In this document: in pieces, positions 1 through 6,176 of the stretch
Layout of the letters: every line of letters begins with the position of its first letter
How positions within the stretch are numbered: the first letter of the stretch is position 1
NCBI GenBank assembly: GCA_031282705.1
Contig: JAITDF010000267.1
Location: 1 to 7,403, forward strand
Reading direction: 5' to 3'
Source: Opitutaceae bacterium
Lineage (GTDB): Bacteria; Verrucomicrobiota; Verrucomicrobiia; Opitutales; Opitutaceae
Length of the DNA stretch: 7,403 nt
Made by a program: the position numbers and the translations under genes
The notes under the pieces: model-generated
Seen by the model: the letters and a program-made list of their open reading frames with translations, nothing else
Database searches by the model: none
Told to the model about the DNA's origin: nothing

Positions 1-26
1 TAACATCAGTTTTTTAACTGATGTTA
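1..26. repeat. AT-rich perfect hairpin at left edge
   Basis: Positions 1-11 (taacatcagtt) and 16-26 (aactgatgtta) are exact reverse complements around a 4-nt T loop, giving an 11-bp stem. The right half is also the outer end of the large palindrome at 15-170, and the left-half sequence recurs at 159-169. No T-run follows, so it is a poor intrinsic terminator reading rightward. It is probably part of the repeat family. An upstream gene may end just outside the window. Confidence 0.8.
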
Positions 27-170
27 CGTGGCAGCCAGTCTTTTGGCAGGCTTTTGGTAGGGCGGTCTCACCGAGACCGCTGCGTTCGTCACTCGTGGCT
101 CCCGGCGGTCTCGGCGAGACCGCCCTACCAAAAGCCTGCCAAAAGACTGGCCGCCGCGTAACATCAGTTA
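15..170. repeat. Large imperfect palindrome, 66-nt arms
   Basis: Arms 15-80 and 105-170 are reverse complements with three mismatches (near positions 29, 33 and 70), separated by a 24-nt loop at 81-104. The inner 47 nt (34-80 versus 105-151) differ at a single base. Each arm also contains a nested mini-palindrome, for example gcggtctc-acc-gagaccgc at 62-80. The ends read (t)aactgatgtta/taacatcagtt(a). No ORF with recognisable protein similarity lies inside. This looks like a dispersed intergenic palindromic unit (REP/MITE-like). A partial copy occurs at 7221-7267 and a related core at 5631-5822. The family name and any mobilising enzyme are unknown. Confidence 0.9.
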
Positions 171-300
171 TCAGAAAGACACATGGACAAGTTGCCCCGC
201 GGCGGCATGTCCCTGGGTTTTTCCGGGGGGCTGAAATGATGCTGGCACCCGCGGCCTCGTTTCCACAAGGCTCGGCGGCTTCCACTCCTCCCTCCCCGTC

Positions 301-1707
301 ATGCTCTCACGCATCTTCAGGCTTCAGGAAAACAAAACCACCGCCGGCCGCGAGCTTCAGGCCGGGCTGACCACGTTCGCGGCGATGGCCTACATCCTCG
401 CGGTCAACCCCGCCATCCTCGCCGACAGCCACGGCGCCGGCATGGACCAGGCCGCGCTCGTCACCATCACCGCGCTCAGCGCCGCGACCGCGACCATCCT
501 GATGGCGCTCATGACCAATTACCCGCTCGTGCTCGCGCCGGGCATGGGCATCAACACCATGTTTTCCTTCTACATCTGCGGACGGCTCCAGGTGCCGTGG
601 AGCGACGCGCTCGGCATGGTCTGCATCAACGGCGGCATCTTCCTGCTCCTCTCGCTCACCGGCGTGCGCGAACGCATCGTCAAGGCCATCCCGCATTCGC
701 TCAAAATCGCCATCACCTGCGGCATCGGCATGTTCATCGCGTTCAGCGGGCTGAAAAACGCCGGGGTGATCGTGGGCAACCCCGGCACATTCGTCGCGGC
801 CGGTGATTTCACCGGCGGCTCCGCCGCGCTCTGCCTCGCGGGCATCGTGCTCACCGCCATCCTCGTCGCGCGCCGCGTGACCGGCGCCATTGTCATCGGC
901 ATCCTCGCCATCACGATCATCGGCGCGTTCGTGCCCGCCGCGCCCGCCGCCGCCGTCGCGTCCGCCGCCGCCGCCGCCGATGGCGGCGCCGTCGCTGGCG
1001 CCGCCAGGATGGTCACGCAACTGCCCGGCTCGCCCGCGGACTTTTTCAGCCTGCCCGCCTCGCCCGGCCCCCATTTTCTCAAGCTGACCTTCAGCTTTCT
1101 CACCACCAAGGCCGCCTTCTTCGCCGCGCTGCCCGTCATCCTCACGCTCCTGCTCATCGACATGTTTGACAACATCGGCACGCTCATCGGCGTGACCAAG
1201 CGCGCCGGCTTCCTCGACCGGGACGGCGCACTCCCCAAGGTCGGGCGCGCCCTCGTGGCCGACTCCGCCGCCGCCGTGCTCAGCTCGCTCCTCGGCACGT
1301 CCACCGTGGTCAGCTACGTCGAGTCCGCCTCCGGCGTCGAGGCCGGCGGGCGCACCGGGCTGACCTCCGTCACGACCGCCGTGCTCATGCTGCTGGCGCT
1401 TTTCCTCACGCCGCTCCTCCTCGCCATCCCCGCCGCCGCCACCGCGCCCGCGCTGGTGATTGTCGGCGTTTTCATGATGCAGTCCGTGGGCGAAATCAAA
1501 ATGGATGACTTTGCCACCGCCGCGCCGGCCATCCTCACCCTCTTCGCGATTCCGCTCACGTTCAGCATCGCCGAAGGCATCGGCATCGGCATCATCAGCG
1601 CCGTGCTCCTCGCCGTGTTCACCGGCCGGGCCCGCTCCATCTCCCTCGCCGGCTATGCGATTGCGGTCGTGTTTTTCCTCCGGTTCTTCAAGATTTTCCC
1701 ATTCTGA
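301..1707 (+). CDS. NCS2 family purine permease (AzgA/PbuG-like)
   Basis: This 468-residue polytopic inner-membrane protein very likely imports a nucleobase (adenine, guanine or hypoxanthine) by proton symport, as known for the AzgA/PbuG branch of the NCS2 family. Family signatures are visible: GLTTFAAMAYILAVNPAIL at residues 22-40 (first membrane segment), LAPGMGINTMFSF around 78-90, LLIDMFDNIGTLIGV at 284-298 with D287 and D290, and GTSTVVSYVESASGV near 332-346 followed by GGRTGLT. Length matches the family. Many hydrophobic segments run to the C-terminus. An Ala-rich stretch at residues 212-235 sits in a loop and looks like expansion of GCC codons. The ATG at 301 is chosen because the family N-terminus begins about 16 residues before the GLTTF motif; no Shine-Dalgarno precedes it, only a pyrimidine-rich leader. 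Exact substrate cannot be read from sequence. The next gene starts 140 bp downstream. Confidence 0.93.
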   Translation: MLSRIFRLQENKTTAGRELQAGLTTFAAMAYILAVNPAILADSHGAGMDQAALVTITALSAATATILMALMTNYPLVLAPGMGINTMFSFYICGRLQVPWSDALGMVCINGGIFLLLSLTGVRERIVKAIPHSLKIAITCGIGMFIAFSGLKNAGVIVGNPGTFVAAGDFTGGSAALCLAGIVLTAILVARRVTGAIVIGILAITIIGAFVPAAPAAAVASAAAAADGGAVAGAARMVTQLPGSPADFFSLPASPGPHFLKLTFSFLTTKAAFFAALPVILTLLLIDMFDNIGTLIGVTKRAGFLDRDGALPKVGRALVADSAAAVLSSLLGTSTVVSYVESASGVEAGGRTGLTSVTTAVLMLLALFLTPLLLAIPAAATAPALVIVGVFMMQSVGEIKMDDFATAAPAILTLFAIPLTFSIAEGIGIGIISAVLLAVFTGRARSISLAGYAIAVVFFLRFFKIFPF

Positions 1708-1729
1708 ATTTCCAACTTCAACCAGTATT

Positions 1730-1755
1730 CCGTAACGCGTGCCGGTTCGCACAAC
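1730..1755. repeat. 26-nt dispersed direct repeat, copy 1
   Basis: This stretch, starting ccgtaacgcgtg and ending ggttcgcacaac, matches 3552-3577 at 24 of 26 positions in the same orientation. It begins 23 nt after the permease stop codon. Copy 2 lies 34 nt after the SGNH hydrolase stop codon. Only a weak 4-bp stem (gtgc/gcac) can be drawn in this copy and it is broken in the other, so a terminator role is not supported. It is probably a fragment of a dispersed intergenic repeat. Confidence 0.75.
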
Positions 1756-1847
1756 CCGTCGAAAACAGCGTGCAACCCGCTCCCGCCTCTCACACCTTCC
1801 TCCCGCACCTTTTTCCCGCACTTTCCCACTTTTTCCTCCCACACCCG

Positions 1848-3518
1848 ATGAAACCAAAACCATGCAGGAACCTGTTCGGACTGGCGGCTGCCGCCATGTC
1901 CGCGGCGCTCGCCGCCGCCGCCGCCGGTGTTTCCGCCGCGCGCGCCGCCTCCGCCTACACGCCATTCCCGGCGGCCAGCGTGGCGAAAACCGCGCTGGTG
2001 ACGGATGCCGAAAACCGCAACGCGCTCTCCAACGAACCCGGCCGCGCCGCCGCCGGCGTGATGCTGGAGTTTGACCTCTCGGCGTTCGCCTTTGCGCGGA
2101 CGCCCCACGCCCGGCTCAATCTCGGCGGCGTGGAAAGGGTCCCGGTCAGGCGCCCCGGCCAGTCCGCCGGCGCTGCGCGCTGCGCGATGCACGTGCTGGC
2201 CGTGGCTCCCGGCGGCGCGGAAACCCTCGCCGGCAGCCTGCCCGGTGGCGGAAAGAAGAGCTGCATCGTCGATGTCACCGACGCCGTCAACGCCACGCTC
2301 GCCGCCCAACCCGGCGGCGTCGGCGGCGGCGGAGGAGGCGCCGGCGGCGGCGGCGCGAAAACAATCCGTCTCGCCGTCCGCCTCGCCGGCGCGCCGCTGC
2401 CATTCGAGGTTTACGCGCTCGCGGACGCCGCCGCCCCCGCGCTTGAGCTGGCGTCCCCGCAAGGCTGGCCGGACGACGGGTGCGAGCGCATCGCGCCCGT
2501 CACCGCCGGGCCGGTCGTTTACCGCGAGGCGTGCCTCGCGTTTGCCGGCGGGCGCGACGAGGAGAGCGTGCTGCCGCTGCTTTACCCTGCGAAAAAAATC
2601 ATCGAGGTCGTGCTCCTCGGCGCCGGGGAAAAACTGCGCGAGGGGAAGGACTGGATTTTGCGCGACGGCAGGCTCGTGCTGCCCGCCGGCACCGCCGCGC
2701 CGGTGCAAATCACGGACGAATTTTTCCTGGTCGAGCGCAAGGACGGGCAGGGCAACATCACGAAAGCCCGCGGCGCGGTCAACCTGCAGGAAGGCGGCTG
2801 GTATCACGAACGCCAGCTGGAGGTGACCTACGAGCCCGCCGCGCGCGACTGGCACTGGCCCGCCGCGCTCTCCGGCATCGACGACCTGCCGCGCGCGAAA
2901 AAACTCCTCGCCGCGAAAGCCCCGCTGTCGGTGGTTGTTTTTGGCGACAGCATCTCGGCCGGTTTCAATTGCTCGCGCATCGACGGCCTGTGGCCCTACC
3001 AGCAGGCCTACGGCGAACTGGTGGCGGGCGAACTGCGCCGCGTTTACGGCGCGCCGGTCACGTTGATGAACCACGCCAGCGCCGGCGGCACCTCGGGCCA
3101 CGGCGTCACGCAGGCCGGCGCGCAGGTGGCGTGGTTCAAGCCCGACCTCGTGCTGCTCGCCTTCGGCATGAACGAGCGCAACGAGGCGCGCCGCGTCGCG
3201 CATCGCGAGAACATGGAAAAAATCATCGACATCGTGCGCGCCCGCTCGCCGGAGACGGAATTTGTCATCATCACGCCGATGCCCAACAACCCGCGATGGG
3301 GAGGGCTTGACCCGGTGAAATTCATTCGCGACGAGGCGTTGAAAATCCGCCGTCCGGGGATTGCGCACGTGGACCTCACCGGCACCGGGATTGCGTTGCT
3401 GGAGCGCAAAAACTACCTCGACCTCTCCGGCAACGGCGCGAACCACCCGAACGATTTTCTCCACCGCATTTACGCGATGCGGGTCCTCGAAGTGCTTCTC
3501 CCGCGAAACAACCCGTGA
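1848..3518 (+). CDS. Exported SGNH/GDSL hydrolase (esterase-like)
   Basis: This 556-residue secreted or periplasmic protein probably hydrolyses an ester, perhaps on a carbohydrate. The C-terminal third (about 360-555) is an SGNH fold. VVVFGDSIS gives nucleophile S368, SAGGTSG gives the block II glycine (G413/G414), FGMNE gives N442, and NHPNDFLH gives H533. The acid of the usual DxxH motif is not obvious: the residue at that place is part of GNGAN. Residues 1-36 form a signal peptide (KPKPCR, then an Ala-rich core, AxA-type cleavage near SAARA). Residues about 45-215 resemble DNRLRE/CBM96-type beta-sandwich domains (LEFDLSAF, VDVTDAVNA, a final P-x-LEL strand), with a Gly-rich loop at 156-169. 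Residues about 225-345 (LREGKDWILRDGRLVLP) are a further beta region often seen before such hydrolases. The ATG at 1848 fits the signal peptide better than an in-frame GTG at 1770. The leader is pyrimidine-rich and lacks a Shine-Dalgarno. Substrate unknown. Confidence 0.88.
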   Translation: MKPKPCRNLFGLAAAAMSAALAAAAAGVSAARAASAYTPFPAASVAKTALVTDAENRNALSNEPGRAAAGVMLEFDLSAFAFARTPHARLNLGGVERVPVRRPGQSAGAARCAMHVLAVAPGGAETLAGSLPGGGKKSCIVDVTDAVNATLAAQPGGVGGGGGGAGGGGAKTIRLAVRLAGAPLPFEVYALADAAAPALELASPQGWPDDGCERIAPVTAGPVVYREACLAFAGGRDEESVLPLLYPAKKIIEVVLLGAGEKLREGKDWILRDGRLVLPAGTAAPVQITDEFFLVERKDGQGNITKARGAVNLQEGGWYHERQLEVTYEPAARDWHWPAALSGIDDLPRAKKLLAAKAPLSVVVFGDSISAGFNCSRIDGLWPYQQAYGELVAGELRRVYGAPVTLMNHASAGGTSGHGVTQAGAQVAWFKPDLVLLAFGMNERNEARRVAHRENMEKIIDIVRARSPETEFVIITPMPNNPRWGGLDPVKFIRDEALKIRRPGIAHVDLTGTGIALLERKNYLDLSGNGANHPNDFLHRIYAMRVLEVLLPRNNP

Positions 3519-3551
3519 TCCTTTTCCGGTCAGGCCGAATGGGCGGGCATC

Positions 3552-3577
3552 CCGCAACGCGTGACGGTTCGCACAAC
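3552..3577. repeat. 26-nt dispersed direct repeat, copy 2
   Basis: This second copy of the repeat at 1730-1755 has the same orientation and two substitutions (t to c and c to a). It lies just downstream of the SGNH hydrolase gene. Function is unknown. Confidence 0.75.
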
Positions 3578-3583
3578 TTTGCC

Positions 3584-3611
3584 TTCATATAAATAAAGAA
3601 AGAATTATACA
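3584..3611 (+). promoter_or_regulatory. Weak candidate sigma70-type promoter
   Basis: Within the only AT-rich island of this intergenic region (about 3579-3620), ttcata at 3584-3589 and tataca at 3606-3611 match four of six bases each of the -35 and -10 consensus, with a 16-nt spacer. It would leave a leader of roughly 280 nt that includes the inverted-repeat element before the next gene. This is a pattern match only. Confidence 0.2.
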
Positions 3612-3687
3612 AAACATGCGTTATTGGATACTGGCCGCACAGCGGCTTTCTTCGCGTCCTTCGCACCTTTCGCGATTATAAACAAAA

Positions 3688-3876
3688 GGAACCTCTAAAA
3701 ATTGAACAGGAGGCAGCAAGGAGAACGAAGAACAACAGAGGAATGTTTGTCATGGGTTGTTTTCAACCTGCTTTTTAGCAAACAACTTAAAGCCGTCCGT
3801 TAAACCAAGGTTTTTTCTTTGTTTTATCTTGGTTCCCTTTGTTTCCTTCTGTTCAAAATGAATTTTTAGAGGTTCC
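3688..3876. repeat. 189-bp inverted-repeat element, purine/pyrimidine-biased arms
   Basis: The terminal 16 nt are perfect inverted repeats: ggaacctctaaaaatt at 3688-3703 and its reverse complement at 3861-3876. Inside them, the left arm (tgaacaggaggcagcaagg...) and the reverse complement of the right arm (tgaacagaaggaaacaaagg...) are still recognisably related for about 40 nt, purine-rich on one strand and pyrimidine-rich on the other. The centre holds small hairpins, for example ggttg/caacc at 3755-3768. Composition is much more AT-rich than the genes around it. No convincing ORF is inside and no clear target-site duplication flanks it. It resembles a non-autonomous MITE-like or palindromic intergenic element. 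It ends 18 nt before the predicted start of the next gene, so it forms that gene's 5' leader. Confidence 0.8.
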
Positions 3877-3893
3877 CCAAAAGCCACCCGTCT

Positions 3894-3924
3894 CTTGAGC
3901 AAAATCCGTCCCTTGAGCAAAATC
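3894..3924 (+). repeat. Short tandem duplication carrying two in-frame TTG starts
   Basis: The 13-mer cttgagcaaaatc occurs at 3894-3906 and again at 3912-3924, an 18-nt period that keeps the reading frame and encodes SKI-RPL-SKI. Each copy supplies a TTG that could start the GTP cyclohydrolase II-like gene. The duplication lies directly after the inverted-repeat element. Confidence 0.7.
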
Positions 3925-5616
3925 ATCAAACTCACCACACCGCAAAACGCCGCCGGCACCGCCACCCCCGCCGTTGCGCCCGCGCCCGCGCCCGACGCCG
4001 CACCGGCCCCCGCCGCCGCCCGCGCCCGCGCGCCTGTCTGCGCCCGCGCCGCCGCCGGCGCCGACGGGCCGGGCGGCGTGCCCGACTTTGCCGCGCTCAT
4101 CCGCGAATTTCAGCACGGCTTCGGCAGCGCCCTCGAGCCCGCCTCGCCCGACGACCGCCCGCTCCACGGCCAGACCCTCCACATCGCGAGTTGCGCGCTC
4201 GACCTGCGCTTCGGGGCGTTCCGCGCGCACATTTTTCAGGACATCATTGACAAGCACTACATCATCGCCCTCGTCCACGGCGACATCCGCGGCGCGGAGA
4301 CCCTTTACACCCGGCTCCACTCCTCCTGCGTCACCAGCGAAACCCTCCGCGGCATCGACTGCGACTGCGTCCAGCAACTCGAAGGCGCCCTCGAAATCAT
4401 CGCGAAAAAAGGCCGCGGCATCCTCTTCTACCTCATGCAGGAAGGCCGCGGCGTCGGCTACACCGGCAAGGCCCGCGACCGCATGCTCGTGCAAGCCTCG
4501 CTCGACCGGCTCGACACCTTCCAGGCCTACGCCGCCATGGGCCTGCGCAAGGACCACCGCAACTACGACAACATCTCGCACATCTGCCACCTCCTCGGCA
4601 TCACCGCCTCCTTCATCGTCCTCACCAACAACCCCGACAAACTCGACGCCCTCCGCGCCCAGGGCATCAACGTCGCCGCCGCCGAGCCCATTGAGTTCGA
4701 ACCCTCGCCGTTCAACCTCGCCTACCTCACCTCGAAGGCCACCGGCGGCCACCACCTCACCCGCCCCGCCGCCTCCGACATCGAACGCGCCCTGCCGCCC
4801 GAACCCGTCACCGCCTTCCGCCCGCACGCCCTCGCCCGCGCGCGCCGCTTCATCTGCACGGCGGGCTATTTCCTGCCCATCAAACCCGTTGACAGTGAAA
4901 TCCTGCTCAACGCCGCCCAATTCTCCAACATCCTCCCCGACGGCGCGCTCGAACGCCACATGGCCGGCCCCCGCCCGCTCATCACCGGCTGCCGGCGCCT
5001 CCGCGGCCACCGCCACCTCGTCCGCATCGACAAACCCGCCCTCGCCGCCCACGCCCGCGCGCACCCCGGCGACCCCGTGGCCGGCCTCCTCGCCACGCCC
5101 TACTGGTTCCGCACCCACGTTTACTACGACATCGTCACCAGCCAGGACTTCGTCGTCCTCACCCACGGCGCGCCCGGCCCCGCCGACACCCCCGTCATCC
5201 GCATCCACAGCGAATCCCTCTTCAACCGCTTCCCCCTGCGCGCCGCCGCCAACCGCGACAAGATGAAGCAATCCATCCGCCGCATCGTCGCCTACGGCGC
5301 CGGCGCGATGCTCCTCCTCCACAACGACGGACGCGGCGCCGGCTTCGGCGCCTACGCCACCGACCGCATGATGTCCGAGACCGGCCAGGCGCTCTCCACC
5401 GACGAAGCCTACCGCAAGCTCGGCGTGGGCTACGACAGCCGCGACTACGACGCCGCCATGCTCCTCCTGCGCCACCACATCCCCAACGAAAAAATCCAGA
5501 TGATCATGAACTCCCCCGCCAGCCTGGTGAAAAAAAACGAATACGCCTCCGCGCTCAACGCCCACAAGTTCGACGTCGAAAAATGGATCTTCCTCGACGA
5601 AAACACGGCGGAATGA
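3895..5616 (+). CDS. Tandem GTP cyclohydrolase II-like protein, second half degenerate
   Basis: GTP cyclohydrolase II opens the GTP imidazole ring and removes formate and pyrophosphate, the first step of riboflavin synthesis. Residues about 103-275 of this 573-residue protein are a RibA-type domain: RLHSSC at 140-145, zinc ligands C145, C156 and C158 with canonical spacing, QEGRG at 182-186, D220-x-R222, and LTNNPDK at 243-249. The tyrosine equivalent to E. coli Tyr105 appears replaced by R196, in GKARDRML, followed by a 3-residue insertion. Residues about 403-560 repeat the same fold (FRTHVYYDI, RIHSES, DGRGAGF, D514-x-R516) but lack all three cysteines. The N-terminal 60 residues are Ala/Pro-rich. 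No ATG is available: TTG at 3895 is taken, TTG at 3913 or GTG at 4078 are alternatives, and none has a Shine-Dalgarno. Standard RibA is about 200 residues, so this is a divergent family member and a riboflavin role is not certain. Confidence 0.82.
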   Translation: MSKIRPLSKIIKLTTPQNAAGTATPAVAPAPAPDAAPAPAAARARAPVCARAAAGADGPGGVPDFAALIREFQHGFGSALEPASPDDRPLHGQTLHIASCALDLRFGAFRAHIFQDIIDKHYIIALVHGDIRGAETLYTRLHSSCVTSETLRGIDCDCVQQLEGALEIIAKKGRGILFYLMQEGRGVGYTGKARDRMLVQASLDRLDTFQAYAAMGLRKDHRNYDNISHICHLLGITASFIVLTNNPDKLDALRAQGINVAAAEPIEFEPSPFNLAYLTSKATGGHHLTRPAASDIERALPPEPVTAFRPHALARARRFICTAGYFLPIKPVDSEILLNAAQFSNILPDGALERHMAGPRPLITGCRRLRGHRHLVRIDKPALAAHARAHPGDPVAGLLATPYWFRTHVYYDIVTSQDFVVLTHGAPGPADTPVIRIHSESLFNRFPLRAAANRDKMKQSIRRIVAYGAGAMLLLHNDGRGAGFGAYATDRMMSETGQALSTDEAYRKLGVGYDSRDYDAAMLLLRHHIPNEKIQMIMNSPASLVKKNEYASALNAHKFDVEKWIFLDENTAE

Positions 5617-5630
5617 CCGCATTCAAATTA

Positions 5631-5822
5631 CAGGGCGGTTTGAAAAATGGCCGAAGGCGGCGGGGCGGCCTCGCCGGGACCGCCGCAGGCCGGGTGGCAA
5701 AGGGGCGTCCATCGACCCTCGTCCATCGTCCCTCCCCTCGTCCCTCGTCCCTGCCTCGGCGAGGCCGCCCTGCCGGCGCTGCCGCGCCTTGGGCATTGCG
5801 AGGGGTTTTTCAAACCGCCCTG
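5631..5822. repeat. 192-bp inverted-repeat element
   Basis: The terminal 17 nt are perfect inverted repeats (cagggcggtttgaaaaa at 5631-5647 and its complement at 5806-5822). A second perfect 14-nt pair lies inside: gggcggcctcgccg at 5663-5676 and its complement at 5757-5770. Between them is a stretch of short tcgtccctc/tcgtccatc repeats (about 5717-5752). The inner core resembles the gggcggtctc...gagaccgccc core of the palindrome at 15-170, so the two probably belong to related families. The element starts 14 nt after the GTP cyclohydrolase II-like stop codon. It could fold into a long hairpin in the mRNA and influence 3' end stability, but no T-run follows it. No protein is recognised inside. 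Confidence 0.82.
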
Positions 5823-6176
5823 CAGGCGCCACCGCAATGCCATGCGAAACACGTCCCTCCAAGGGGCCGGATGCTTCCGCGCAACGCGAATGAACAAATT
5901 TCTCTCCCGCCCGTCCAAGAAACGGAACCGCGCGCGTTGACAAGGACGCCCGCCGCCGCCGCCACCACCGCCGCCACCCCCACCGCCAACAACACCGCCA
6001 CCGCCGCCAACGCTGCCGCCGCCACACCGCCAACGTTCTTCATCGACCGCTCTTTCCACTGTTGACCGCCTCCCGCCGCCACCTAACTTTCACAACCAGA
6101 TTTCACGACACCAGACTCACCATCCTCACGCCACCCGCCCGCTCCCTCACGACCAACCCGCCCGCTCCCGCCGACC
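5823..6176. other. Non-coding region with CCG/CCA tract and G-poor leader
   Basis: No gene is recognised here. About 5948-6033 is a low-complexity tract of ccg, cca and gcc triplets that gives spurious poly-Pro/Ala or poly-Gly frames on both strands. From about 6082 to 6176 the + strand is strikingly poor in G and rich in C and A, and runs straight into the ATG of the SurA-like gene without a Shine-Dalgarno. It is most likely the promoter and leader region of that gene. Confidence 0.6.
6062..6089 (+). promoter_or_regulatory. Weak candidate promoter for the SurA-like gene
   Basis: ttgacc at 6062-6067 matches five of six bases of the -35 consensus. taactt at 6084-6089 is a poor -10 (three of six), with a 16-nt spacer. 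It is located about 90 nt before the start codon, after the triplet tract. This is pattern matching only. Confidence 0.25.

Noticed and set aside
222..275. Possible riboswitch before the permease, because gggggctgaaatgatgctgg resembles part of a TPP element
   Set aside because: The second conserved half (an acctgat-type motif) is absent, and no purine-riboswitch core is visible either.
95..370. Small + strand open frame across the left palindrome into the permease start
   Set aside because: It consists of repeat sequence plus an out-of-frame overlap of the permease gene, with no domain or ribosome site.
307..1965. Long minus-strand open frame opposite the permease gene
   Set aside because: Its translation is a charged, Gly/Arg/Glu/Asp-rich sequence with no recognisable domain, as expected antisense to a GC-rich gene. 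The + strand product has clear family motifs.
1653..3557. Long minus-strand open frame opposite the SGNH gene
   Set aside because: It runs over intergenic DNA and two genes, has no domain signature, and is explained by high GC content suppressing stop codons.
3684..3885. Target-site duplication of the inverted-repeat element (caaaag/caaaag)
   Set aside because: The two copies do not abut the terminal repeats at equal positions, so they cannot be a simple duplication.
3853..5622. Long minus-strand open frame opposite the cyclohydrolase-like gene
   Set aside because: Its Gly/Ala/Val/Glu/Asp-rich, repetitive translation mirrors the codon bias of the + strand gene, which shows conserved RibA motifs.
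5937..5942. Perfect ttgaca -35 box
   Set aside because: The sequence 16-18 nt downstream is pure CCG/CCA with nothing like a -10 element.
5583..6082. Several small open frames on both strands in the 5.6-6.1 kb gap
   Set aside because: They translate the inverted repeat and the CCG/CCA tract into poly-Pro/Ala/Gly or Arg-rich sequence and have no recognisable feature.
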